NCBI GenBank assembly: GCA_052173415.1
Contig: JBQMYQ010000004.1
Location: forward strand, 1 to 64,000
DNA from: Wolinella sp052173415
GTDB taxonomy: Bacteria; Campylobacterota; Campylobacteria; Campylobacterales; Helicobacteraceae
Direction of reading: 5' to 3'
DNA: 64,000 bases
The position numbers and the translations under genes are program-made. Numbering within the stretch: the first letter of the stretch is position 1; the number at the start of each line of letters is the position of its first letter. Below the pieces are notes generated by a model, which saw nothing but the letters and a program-made list of their open reading frames with translations, had not been told where the DNA came from and did not search any database. Below are positions 36,311 to 44,603 of the stretch, piece after piece.

Positions 36311-37507
36311 ATGGTAGAAAAATCACACATGGAATATAAAAATAACCCGCAAAATTCACAAATTCGCTCCACAGATTCCCACATCGCGCCCAAAACCCTT
36401 TTGGTGCATATCTGTTGTAGCGTCGATTCGCACCATTTTTTGAGTGAATTGCGCGCCATGCTACCTGATACGGAGTTCATCGGCTATTTTTACAACCCTA
36501 ACATTCACCCCCAAGAGGAATATGAGCTGCGCCTGTTTGATGTCCAGCGAAGTTGTAGAATGCTTAGAATCGCGCTAATATGGGAATCCTACGATCCGAG
36601 CGACTGGCTGCATGAGAGTATCGGGCTAGAGCATTTTCCAGAAAAGGGCGAGCGATGTAGCTTTTGCTTTGATTTTCGCCTCGAAAAAAGCGCGCAAAAG
36701 GCGTTGGAACTCGGAGTGGACGCACTTAGCACGACACTGCTTGCAAGCCCGATGAAATCAATCGAACAGCTTTTTAGGCAAGGACGCACAATTGAAGAGC
36801 GTTTTGGCTTGCGATTCCTAGAAATTGACGTAAGGAGTAAGGGCGGGAGTGCTCGCCAGCAAAAGCTCGCTAAAGATTCCCACCTCTATCGTCAAAACTA
36901 CTGCGGCTGCCTCTATGCGCTCAGCGCGCAACGTGAGCGGGCTCAAAAGCGAGCACTGGAGCTGTATTCGCCTGTTTCTAGGGCGCGCTACGATGAAGGG
37001 CTTTTTGCAAAAAGAATGGCTGCGCTAAAGGAGCGCGATCGCTTGGAGGCGGGGAATCGGGACTATTTTTGGGGCAAGGAGAAGCAACTTTTGTGGCAAA
37101 ACCTTTACACTTTGTTGCTTGATTCCCACAGGTGCTCCATACCTATCCATGTCCTCGCTCACTCCATCTGTAAGGGGAAAATTTCGCTCACGCTTGAGAG
37201 GGAGATTGAGCAGATTTTCTATTTTGATAAAGAGGGCGTGCGTGCTATCGCGCTGGAGCATTTTAACAAACTCATCCAAAAAAGCTACGCAAATATCTAC
37301 GAGCTCATCTATTCGCCTCCTGCGATGAATGAGGAGCTGGAGCTGCGCAGAAAACTCGGCGATTCTCCCTTTGGGATCTCGCCGATCTTGGTTTTTGGCG
37401 CGATTCCCCGTGTGGGCGATTCCTACAAATTGACGCTCCACTCCCTCTTTCAAGAGGAAAATATCGAAAAAATATGGGAAATTAAAAAATATTCTTATAA
37501 TTTTTAG
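36311..37507 (+). CDS. queH: Epoxyqueuosine reductase QueH with C-terminal extension
   Basis: Last step of queuosine synthesis in tRNA wobble position, in organisms that lack QueG. N-terminal half (about 30-200) has the QueH hallmarks: LLVHICCSVDSHHFL, YFYNPNIHPQEEYELR, GERCSFCFDFRLEKSA and NYCGCLYAL, which supply the cysteines for the Fe-S cluster. The remaining ~190 residues are an extension with no recognised domain, giving 398 residues against about 200 for a minimal QueH. Start MVEKSHMEYKNN or the internal MEYKNN are both possible, neither with a good ribosome site. Stands alone before the fabZ operon. Confidence 0.8.
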   Translation: MVEKSHMEYKNNPQNSQIRSTDSHIAPKTLLVHICCSVDSHHFLSELRAMLPDTEFIGYFYNPNIHPQEEYELRLFDVQRSCRMLRIALIWESYDPSDWLHESIGLEHFPEKGERCSFCFDFRLEKSAQKALELGVDALSTTLLASPMKSIEQLFRQGRTIEERFGLRFLEIDVRSKGGSARQQKLAKDSHLYRQNYCGCLYALSAQRERAQKRALELYSPVSRARYDEGLFAKRMAALKERDRLEAGNRDYFWGKEKQLLWQNLYTLLLDSHRCSIPIHVLAHSICKGKISLTLEREIEQIFYFDKEGVRAIALEHFNKLIQKSYANIYELIYSPPAMNEELELRRKLGDSPFGISPILVFGAIPRVGDSYKLTLHSLFQEENIEKIWEIKKYSYNF

Positions 37508-37540
37508 ATAATTTTTGCTAGAATCAGTAGCAATCGTAAA

Positions 37541-37546
37541 TATAAT
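37541..37546 (+). promoter_or_regulatory. -10 box of the fabZ-lpxA-clpX-mreBC operon
   Basis: TATAAT stands 20 bases before the fabZ ATG in an AT-rich run (AAATATAATATATAC). No -35 consensus is seen; Campylobacterota sigma80 promoters often lack one. Confidence 0.45.
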
Positions 37547-37566
37547 ATATACACAAGGTTCGATGA

Positions 37567-38022
37567 ATGCTATATGACGTGCAAAAGATAAAAGAGTTCC
37601 TCCCCCATCGATTCCCGTTTTTGCTCGTAGATCGCGTTACTGCGCTCACTCTTGGAGAGAGTATCGAGGCGTATAAAAATATTACGATTAATGAGGAGAT
37701 TTTTCAGGGGCATTTCCCCGTGAAGCCCGTCTATCCCGGCGTAATGGTGATTGAAGGTATGGCACAAGCGGGTGGGGTTCTCGCTTTTGTAAGCATGTTT
37801 GGCGAGGAAGCGACCAACAAAGAGGATAAGATTGTCTATTTTATGAGCATTGATCGAGCTAAGTTCCGCGTGCCTGTCGTCCCAGGCGATAGACTCGTGT
37901 ATCGCCTAAGCGTCCTAAAACAAAAAGGGGGCATTTGGGTGCTAGATGGGCGAGCTTATGTCGATGACAAGCTCGTAGCAGAGGCTGAGCTCAAAGCGAT
38001 GGTCGCGGATAAGGAAAAGTAG
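37567..38022 (+). CDS. fabZ: 3-hydroxyacyl-[acyl-carrier-protein] dehydratase FabZ
   Basis: Hot-dog-fold dehydratase of fatty-acid elongation. 151 residues. PHRFPFLLVDRV (about 12-23), the catalytic His in GHFPVKPVYPG (about 49-59) and the catalytic Glu in MVIEGMAQAGGV. First gene of a five-gene run fabZ-lpxA-clpX-mreB-mreC with spacings of 2, overlap 8, 25 and 9 bases; the same order is known in Helicobacter pylori. Competes with LpxA for hydroxyacyl-ACP, which explains the pairing. Confidence 0.96.
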   Translation: MLYDVQKIKEFLPHRFPFLLVDRVTALTLGESIEAYKNITINEEIFQGHFPVKPVYPGVMVIEGMAQAGGVLAFVSMFGEEATNKEDKIVYFMSIDRAKFRVPVVPGDRLVYRLSVLKQKGGIWVLDGRAYVDDKLVAEAELKAMVADKEK

Positions 38023-38024
38023 CC

Positions 38025-38819
38025 TTGAAAAATATAGCTCCAACTGCCATTGTAGAGGAAGGGGCAAAAATCGCCGATAACGTAGAAATCGGTCATTTTT
38101 GCTTCATCGGCGCGAAAGTTCAAATAGGTGAGGGCACAAAGCTCCACAATAACGTAACTATCACGGGTAAAACCACGCTAGGAAAGGGAAATACGGTATT
38201 CCCTGGCACGGTTTTAGGCACGCAACCACAGGATTTAAAATATGCGGGTGAGGAGACGGAGCTAATCATCGGTGAGGGGAATCTTATCCGCGAGTATGCG
38301 ATGTTCAACCCCGGGACAGTGGGAGATTCCGCGAAGACAATCATCGGTAGCGGGAATCTATTCATGGCATACACGCATGTGGCACACGATTGTGTGGTAG
38401 GCGATCAATGTATCCTTGCAAACGGAGCAACACTAGGTGGACACGTCCATATCGGGAATCGTGTCAATGTCGGCGGACTCACACCCATACATCAGTTTGT
38501 TCATGTTGGAGATTATGCGATGATCGCGGGAGCTAGCGCACTCTCACAGGATATTCCTCCCTTTTGCATGGCAGAGGGGAATCGAGCGATCATTCGCGGT
38601 CTCAATCGCCACCGCCTCCGACAGGTATTCACGCGAGAAGAGATCGACCGACTCTATTCGCTATACAGACGGCTGTTTTCGGGTTCCGCTCCAATTAAAG
38701 AGATCGCCCAAGAAGAGCTGGATAAAAATGCCGGAGGTGACGCAAATGTCGAATACATGTGTCGCTTTATCCTAGATTCCAAGCGGGGGATTCCTTTTTT
38801 GAGGGGCTCTAATGAGTAG
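38025..38819 (+). CDS. lpxA: UDP-N-acetylglucosamine acyltransferase
   Basis: First enzyme of lipid A synthesis: adds a 3-hydroxyacyl chain to UDP-GlcNAc. TTG start two bases behind the fabZ stop; 264 residues. Left-handed beta helix made of hexapeptide repeats from about residue 5 to 190 (IAPTAIVEEGAKIADNVEIG onward), catalytic His in HVAHDCVVGDQC (about 121), then the helical C-terminal part (LNRHRLRQVFTREEI). The clpX start overlaps its last 8 bases. Confidence 0.95.
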   Translation: MKNIAPTAIVEEGAKIADNVEIGHFCFIGAKVQIGEGTKLHNNVTITGKTTLGKGNTVFPGTVLGTQPQDLKYAGEETELIIGEGNLIREYAMFNPGTVGDSAKTIIGSGNLFMAYTHVAHDCVVGDQCILANGATLGGHVHIGNRVNVGGLTPIHQFVHVGDYAMIAGASALSQDIPPFCMAEGNRAIIRGLNRHRLRQVFTREEIDRLYSLYRRLFSGSAPIKEIAQEELDKNAGGDANVEYMCRFILDSKRGIPFLRGSNE

Positions 38820-40062
38820 TCATCAATGCAGCTTTTGTAACGCAAAAGAGAGTCCCAAAAATCCCCTCATCGCAGGGAATGGCGTCTATATTTGTAAAAA
38901 TTGTATCGTCGGTGCTTATAAAATCCTCTTTGAAGCCATAGAGACGCAGAGTGAAAACGCACTAGAGGGGGAATCGGGCTCTTTACAGGTGATCCCCTCA
39001 CCAAAAGAGCTCAAGAGTGCGCTAGATGAGTATGTCATCGGGCAAGAGCGCGCCAAAAAGGTCTTCTCGGTGGCGATTTACAATCACTATAAGAGGATTT
39101 TCAAAAATCACTCCGATGCCGATGAGACGGAAATTTCAAAATCCAATATCCTTCTCATCGGTCCTACGGGAAGTGGCAAGACACTTATGGCGCAGACCTT
39201 GGCTCGATTCCTTGATGTTCCTATCGCGATATGCGACGCGACGAGCCTCACGGAGGCGGGTTATGTGGGCGAAGATGTGGAGAATATCCTTACGCGCCTG
39301 CTCCAAGCCGCGAATGGAGATCTTAAAAGAGCCGAGCGAGGAATCGTGTTTATTGATGAGATTGACAAGATCTCTCGCTTGTCGGAGAATCGTTCTATTA
39401 CGCGCGATGTCTCAGGCGAGGGAGTTCAGCAGGCACTCCTTAAAATCATTGAGGGTAGTATTGTCAATATTCCGCCAAAAGGCGGGCGAAAGCACCCAAA
39501 TCAAGAGTTTATTCAGATGGATACTAGCCAGATTCTCTTTGTTTGCGGCGGAGCATTTGATGGTATGAATGGGCTCATTAAGCGGAGAATCGGTGGCAAT
39601 AGTCTAGGATTCCACAGCAATAAGCGAGGCAAAAGCGAAGAAAGCAAGTTGCTTCACATGGTCGAACCCGATGATTTGGTAAGTTATGGGCTAATTCCTG
39701 AGCTTATCGGGCGACTTCACGTTATTACCACGCTTGATGAAATCACTAAAGAGGCAATGATACAGATTCTTACCGCGCCCAAAAATGCACTGGTCAAGCA
39801 GTATCAAAAGCTATTCGCACTTGATGATTCCACGCTTAGCTTTGAGCCAGATGCGCTTAGTGCGATTGCCGAGCTTGCAATCAAGAGGAAAACGGGTGCA
39901 AGGGGCTTGCGCGCAATCTTAGAAGAGGTCACGCTTGATCTGATGTATGACCTCCCCGAACTCAAAGATTATGAGATTATCATCACCAAAGAGTGTGTCC
40001 AAGATCCAAAAGTCAAACCCCTGTTAATTAAAAAGAAAAAAGGCAGCAAAAATACTGCCTAA
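38812..40062 (+). CDS. clpX: Clp protease ATP-binding subunit ClpX
   Basis: AAA+ unfoldase that feeds substrates to ClpP. 416 residues. N-terminal zinc-binding domain with CSFCNAKE and CKNCIVGAY (about 6-40). Walker A ILLIGPTGSGKTLMAQTLA (about 117-135), pore-loop sequence around EAGYVGEDVENI, Walker B GIVFIDEIDKISR, and the arginine sensors in GLIPELIGRLHV. C-terminal small domain TGARGLRAILEEV. Placed between lipid A and cell-shape genes, 15 kb from clpP, as in other Helicobacter genomes. Confidence 0.96.
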   Translation: MSSHQCSFCNAKESPKNPLIAGNGVYICKNCIVGAYKILFEAIETQSENALEGESGSLQVIPSPKELKSALDEYVIGQERAKKVFSVAIYNHYKRIFKNHSDADETEISKSNILLIGPTGSGKTLMAQTLARFLDVPIAICDATSLTEAGYVGEDVENILTRLLQAANGDLKRAERGIVFIDEIDKISRLSENRSITRDVSGEGVQQALLKIIEGSIVNIPPKGGRKHPNQEFIQMDTSQILFVCGGAFDGMNGLIKRRIGGNSLGFHSNKRGKSEESKLLHMVEPDDLVSYGLIPELIGRLHVITTLDEITKEAMIQILTAPKNALVKQYQKLFALDDSTLSFEPDALSAIAELAIKRKTGARGLRAILEEVTLDLMYDLPELKDYEIIITKECVQDPKVKPLLIKKKKGSKNTA

Positions 40063-40087
40063 GCACTCCATTGTAAAGGTTTAACAC

Positions 40088-41122
40088 ATGATACTTGATA
40101 AAGTTGTCGGTCTCTTTTCTCACGACTTAGCCATCGACCTAGGCACAGCCAATACCATCGTGCTCGCAAAAGGGCAGGGAATTATCATCAATGAGCCCTC
40201 CGTAGTCGCTGTGCATGAGAACAAATACGGCAAAAGCGAGATTCTTGCCGTGGGCAAAGAGGCTAAAGAGATGGTAGGTAGAACCCCGGGAGGTGTTAAA
40301 GCAAAACGCCCAATGAAAGATGGTGTCATCGCAGATTTTGACATGACTGAGCGCATGATTCGTCGCTTCATTGAGAAAGCACATAAGCGCAGTTCTCTCA
40401 TGCGTCCGCGCATTGTTGTTTGTGTTCCTTATGGTCTCACAGGTGTGGAGCGCAAAGCTGTGCGGGAATCGGCGATGAGTGCGGGTGCGCGGGAAGTCTT
40501 TTTAATAGAGGAGCCCATGGCAGCAGCGATTGGTGCAGGATTGCCCGTAAATGAACCGAGAGGAAACTTGGTCATTGATATTGGTGGGGGCACGACGGAA
40601 ATTGGCGTCGTCTCGCTAGGTGGGCTTGTGAAAAGTAGTTCCATACGCACCGCTGGAGATAAGCTTGATACAGCCATAGTAGATTATGCAAAACGCAAAT
40701 ATAACCTAATTATCAGCGAACGGACGGGTGAAGAGATTAAAATTGAGATCGGTTCAGCAGTGAGCCTCGAGGAGCCCTTATCCATGCAAGTTAAAGGGCG
40801 TGACCAAGTGCGTGGTCTGCCAAGTACTGTCAAATTTACTAGCGAAGATGTGCGAGAGGCAATGAAAGAGCCACTCAGAGAGATTAGTGATAGTTTAAAA
40901 AATATCCTGGAGGACATACTTCCTGATCTTGCAGGTGATATTGTCGAGAATGGGATCGTCCTGACTGGCGGTGGTGCGCTCATTAGAGGACTAGATAAAT
41001 ACCTCTCCCAGGAGGTTGGGTTGCCTGTTTTTGTTGCCGAAGAGCCATTGCTTGCTGTTGCAAAGGGCACAGGCAAAGCCTTAGAAGAGATTGACATACT
41101 CCAACAATTAGCTTACGAGTAA
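40088..41122 (+). CDS. mreB: Rod shape-determining protein MreB
   Basis: Actin-like filament protein that positions lateral-wall synthesis. 344 residues. Phosphate 1 loop DLGTANTIVLAKGQG (about 17-31), NLVIDIGGGTTEIGVVSLGG (phosphate 2), and TGGGALIRGLDKYL near the end. The amphipathic N-terminus (MILDKVVGLFSHDL) serves membrane binding in the family. mreC follows 9 bases later. Confidence 0.96.
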   Translation: MILDKVVGLFSHDLAIDLGTANTIVLAKGQGIIINEPSVVAVHENKYGKSEILAVGKEAKEMVGRTPGGVKAKRPMKDGVIADFDMTERMIRRFIEKAHKRSSLMRPRIVVCVPYGLTGVERKAVRESAMSAGAREVFLIEEPMAAAIGAGLPVNEPRGNLVIDIGGGTTEIGVVSLGGLVKSSSIRTAGDKLDTAIVDYAKRKYNLIISERTGEEIKIEIGSAVSLEEPLSMQVKGRDQVRGLPSTVKFTSEDVREAMKEPLREISDSLKNILEDILPDLAGDIVENGIVLTGGGALIRGLDKYLSQEVGLPVFVAEEPLLAVAKGTGKALEEIDILQQLAYE

Positions 41123-41131
41123 GCCTATTAA

Positions 41132-41932
41132 ATGGTTCAAAAATCACTACTTTGGTTAATCTTCATCGCACTAGTCTTTATCATATCACTTGGACTTGGT
41201 AGTGAGATCCATCCACGCCTCCTCTACCTAAGCGATGCAATGAAGGTGGGATTCCTTAATGCCCGTGAGGGAATCACGCGCTCCGTGCATAGACATTTCG
41301 ACCAAGCAGATGAGATCCACCGTTTAAGCGAAGAAGTAAAAGACAAAGAGAAGCTTCAAGGCACGATTATCGCGCTTGATTCCGAGCTTAAGCGTCTTTT
41401 GGGTGCTTTCAATTCCCGCCTCAAAGTCCCTTTCCCTGATATTCATCTTGTGCGCACGCTATCCTATGCAGAGATCGGCGACTATCATAAGGTATGGCTC
41501 GAACATGATCTTGAGGATTTCCCTCGCGACAAAATCTATGGGCTAATCAAAGATGGCTTCGCCGTGGGAATCGTAGTCAATCGTCAAGGGCGTGCGATGG
41601 GGCTACTCAATGGCGACGAACAGTGCAGTTACAGCGTATTTGTTGGCGAGGGCAGAGCTCCGGGAATCATCAGGGCTCCAGAAAATGGAAAAATCATCGC
41701 GGACTTTATCCCCTCATGGATCGACGTAAAAGAGGGCGATGAGGTCATCACAAGCGGGCTTGATGGGATTTTTTTTGAAAATCTCAAAGTCGGGCGCATA
41801 AATTCCATACATCAAAGACAAGGTTATTTCATCGCCGAGCTCACTCCTTATGTCGATGTGCTTCACCCCCGCTACTTTTGGCTTGTTGATACGCGCACAC
41901 TGACCCCACCTATGGCACTACGAAAAGATTAG
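41132..41932 (+). CDS. mreC: Rod shape-determining protein MreC
   Basis: Periplasmic scaffold of the elongasome, anchored by one helix (about residues 5-25). 266 residues: coiled coil (about 55-90, HRLSEEVKDKEKLQGTIIAL), then the two beta-barrel domains (about 95-260) with KDGFAVGIVVNRQGRAMGLL and VKEGDEVITSGLDGIFFENL. Last gene of the fabZ-mreC run. No mreD follows, which is common in this group. Confidence 0.92.
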   Translation: MVQKSLLWLIFIALVFIISLGLGSEIHPRLLYLSDAMKVGFLNAREGITRSVHRHFDQADEIHRLSEEVKDKEKLQGTIIALDSELKRLLGAFNSRLKVPFPDIHLVRTLSYAEIGDYHKVWLEHDLEDFPRDKIYGLIKDGFAVGIVVNRQGRAMGLLNGDEQCSYSVFVGEGRAPGIIRAPENGKIIADFIPSWIDVKEGDEVITSGLDGIFFENLKVGRINSIHQRQGYFIAELTPYVDVLHPRYFWLVDTRTLTPPMALRKD

Positions 41933-41985
41933 CGACATATTAAAGCTCTTTAAGTTTTACTTCACTTTTTAGAGCTCCTTTGAGC

Positions 41986-41991
41986 TATAAT
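41986..41991 (+). promoter_or_regulatory. -10 box before the orphan nuclease-domain gene
   Basis: TATAAT, 30 bases before the ATG at 42021, in GAGCTATAATCTCC; an AAGGAG ribosome site follows at 42010-42015. Confidence 0.5.
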
Positions 41992-42020
41992 CTCCCAATC
42001 CAAGCTGATAAGGAGATTTT

Positions 42021-43094
42021 ATGGATCTATACGAGGATTTACAGCGTCTAAGCACTAGAATAGCAGGCATCAAAGTTTCCGTGCAAAGTGAAGAAGCCAC
42101 AAAGCACTCATTTGTTATGCCGTTTTTTCAACTTTTAGGCTATGACATATTCGACCCGACCGTTGTCGTGCCCGAATTTACCGCCGATGTGGGAATTAAA
42201 AAAGGAGAGAAAGTCGATTATGCCATCATGCACGAGGGCAAGCCACTCATCATTGTAGAGGTCAAAAAGCATACTGAAGTGCTAGATAAGCATTCAAGCC
42301 AGCTGTATCGATATTTCAGTGCTACGGACGCTAAATTCGCGCTCCTGACCAATGGCGTGGAATATCGCTTTTATTCTGACATAAACAAAGAAAATAAACT
42401 CGATGATAGTCCATTCCTTGTTGTGAATCTTGATGAGCTCAATAAGCGTGATACAAAGGCACTTGAACGCTTCACAAAAAGCGATCTAAACGTCAATGCG
42501 ATACTTGAAATGGCAAATAAGCAACGCTACATCCTAGAGATTAAAAAGATATTTGAAGAAGAGACTGCTAAGCCTAGTGATGATTTGGCTGGAATTTTTG
42601 CTCGCAGAATATTACCGCAGGGAGCTCGCATGACAGGAAGTGTATTGGAGCAGTTTAAGACCTATACAAAATCCGCCCTGAATGAGATAGTAGTCGATCT
42701 GGCATCAAAAAAGATAAATTCTTTGCGAGCAGGATTAACAGCAAATATAACGAATGAGAGTGAAGATAGCAGCGAAAATGAAAACAAAATTGTAACTACA
42801 GAGGAAGAGTTACAGGGCTTTTTCATTGTAAAATCAATACTCGGCGAGTATATGGAGCTTGATAAAATTTATGCGAGAGACACAAAGAGCTATTTTGGCA
42901 TACTGTTTGATGATAATAACCGTAAGTGGATAGCTAGACTGCACTTTAACACGGCAAATAAGCACATTGGCATTCACGAAGTAGAGAAGCAAGAGACAAA
43001 ATATCCACTTGAAAAGCTTGAAGATATTTATAAGCTTAGGGACAGACTCATCGCCACAGCCAAGAGAGTCCAAGGTGCAAAAAGCGCAGAATAA
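42021..43094 (+). CDS. Orphan restriction-type protein with HsdR-N-like nuclease domain
   Basis: 357 residues. The N-terminal part (about 20-150) is the type I restriction R-subunit N-terminal domain fold: HSFVMPFFQLLGYDIFDPTVV, then a PD-(D/E)XK nuclease site with Asp67 in KVDYAIM and Glu80/Lys82 in LIIVEVKKH, then the Gln/Tyr motif HSSQLYRYFSATDAKFALLT and NGVEYRFYSD. The rest (about 160-357) has no helicase motors and no methyltransferase motifs; a central acidic Ser/Asn-rich segment splits it. No hsdM/hsdS neighbour is visible. Such stand-alone proteins are annotated as restriction or methylase-like with unknown role. Own promoter; flanked by cell-shape and sugar genes. Confidence 0.65.
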   Translation: MDLYEDLQRLSTRIAGIKVSVQSEEATKHSFVMPFFQLLGYDIFDPTVVVPEFTADVGIKKGEKVDYAIMHEGKPLIIVEVKKHTEVLDKHSSQLYRYFSATDAKFALLTNGVEYRFYSDINKENKLDDSPFLVVNLDELNKRDTKALERFTKSDLNVNAILEMANKQRYILEIKKIFEEETAKPSDDLAGIFARRILPQGARMTGSVLEQFKTYTKSALNEIVVDLASKKINSLRAGLTANITNESEDSSENENKIVTTEEELQGFFIVKSILGEYMELDKIYARDTKSYFGILFDDNNRKWIARLHFNTANKHIGIHEVEKQETKYPLEKLEDIYKLRDRLIATAKRVQGAKSAE

Positions 43095-43138
43095 AAGATA
43101 CTTTCATGCTCGCCAGATGAAGAGCGACGTAAATTAAA

Positions 43139-44410
43139 TCAAAGTCGCGCGTCGACCTCTTCTTTAGGCAAAATTCCCTTAATATCATAGACCACACCAT
43201 TAGGCGCTTTGAGCGTGCTCACACTTATGGACTTAAACTCTTCATGCGCCACCGCAAGGAGTATCGCTCCATACCCTCCCTCGCACTTCATCTCATCACC
43301 GCGCTTGAGTGCGATTCCATAGACGCGCTCCACTTCGCTTGATTCCGCCCAAGGGTCATACACATCGACTTCACAGCCAAATTCACGCAATTCAGAGACA
43401 ATATCAATCACGCGGGAGTTGCGAATATCAGGGCAATTCTCCTTAAAGGTAATCCCCAAAATAAGCACGCGCGCATGCTCGATTCTCTGCCCCTTTTTTA
43501 TCATCAGCTTCACAAGCTTATTTGCGACAAAGATTCCCATGTTGTCATTAATCCGTCGCCCCGCAAGAATCACCTGCGAATGATAACCCAGCGACTGCGC
43601 CTTGTGTGTGAGATAGTAGGGATCGACGCTGATACAGTGCCCGCCCACTAGCCCCGGAGTAAAAGGGAGAAAATTCCATTTCGTCGCGCTCGCTTTAAGC
43701 ACCTCGAGCGTGTCGATTCCCATACGTTCAAAAATCATCGCCAGCTCATTGACAAAGGCGATATTGATATCGCGCTGGGCGTTCTCAATCACCTTAGCGG
43801 CTTCGGCGACCTTGATACTGCTCGCCCTATGCGTGCCCGCCGTGATGATCGTGCGATAAAGTGCATCGACCTCCATAGCCGTCTCGGGCGTGCTTCCGCT
43901 TGTTACTTTTTTTATATCAGGGAGGCGACGCTCCTTATCCCCGGGATTAATGCGCTCGGGTGAATATCCGCAGAAAAAATCGACATTGTATTGGAGCGCG
44001 CTCTCGCGCTCCAAAATGGGCACGCAATCCTCCTCCGTGCAGCCGGGATAGACCGTGCTCTCATAGATGACAATATCCCCTTTTTTGAGCACTTTCCCCA
44101 CGCTCTCGCTCGCTTTTAGGAGCGGTGTCAAATCGGGATTATTGTAAGAATCAATCGGAGTAGGGACGGTAATGATATAAATTTGCGCCTCTTTGATTGC
44201 ATTAAGCTCACTAGTTAGTCTCAGATTCCCGCTATTGTGCGCTGAGCCTAGCTCCTCTTTGCTCACCTCAAGCGTATGGTCATAGGCATTTTGCAGCTCT
44301 GCAATCCGCGAGGCATTGATGTCAAATCCCCACACCTTAAAGTGCTTTGCAAACTCCACCGCCAGTGGCAACCCAACATATCCAAGCCCGATAATTGCAA
44401 TGCTTTTCAC
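43139..44410 (-). CDS. UDP-N-acetylhexosamine 6-dehydrogenase (TviB/WecC-like)
   Basis: NAD-dependent oxidation of a UDP-sugar at C6 to the uronate, for surface polysaccharide. 423 residues. Rossmann start SIAIIGLGYVGLPLAVEF (3-20), TVPTPIDSYNNPDL, ESTVYPGCTEED, YSPERINPGDKERRL, KVIENAQRDINIAFVNELA, catalytic Cys about residue 259 in GLVGGHCISVDPYYL, ITFKENCPDIRNSRV at the C-terminal domain. The sequence style is that of UDP-GalNAc/GlcNAc dehydrogenases rather than UDP-glucose dehydrogenase; exact sugar not settled. Single gene without an adjacent polysaccharide cluster. Downstream of it the 44-base gap separates it from the orphan nuclease gene. Confidence 0.85.
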   Translation of the reverse strand: MKSIAIIGLGYVGLPLAVEFAKHFKVWGFDINASRIAELQNAYDHTLEVSKEELGSAHNSGNLRLTSELNAIKEAQIYIITVPTPIDSYNNPDLTPLLKASESVGKVLKKGDIVIYESTVYPGCTEEDCVPILERESALQYNVDFFCGYSPERINPGDKERRLPDIKKVTSGSTPETAMEVDALYRTIITAGTHRASSIKVAEAAKVIENAQRDINIAFVNELAMIFERMGIDTLEVLKASATKWNFLPFTPGLVGGHCISVDPYYLTHKAQSLGYHSQVILAGRRINDNMGIFVANKLVKLMIKKGQRIEHARVLILGITFKENCPDIRNSRVIDIVSELREFGCEVDVYDPWAESSEVERVYGIALKRGDEMKCEGGYGAILLAVAHEEFKSISVSTLKAPNGVVYDIKGILPKEEVDARL

Positions 44411-44603
44411 TCTCTTGCCTTTTAAAAAGTTTCACGTGAATCAAAACCCGCGCCGCGCCACGAAAGAATCCTTGCGAAGAATCGTCCCCAAAAACCCTAA
44501 TAGTCCTTTAAAAGCTTTAACAATGCACGACTCCGTCTCGCTTTCCTTACACACGCAATATCGGCAAATTTAAACGCTCGCCAAAGCAAGCGCGGGAATC
44601 GCC

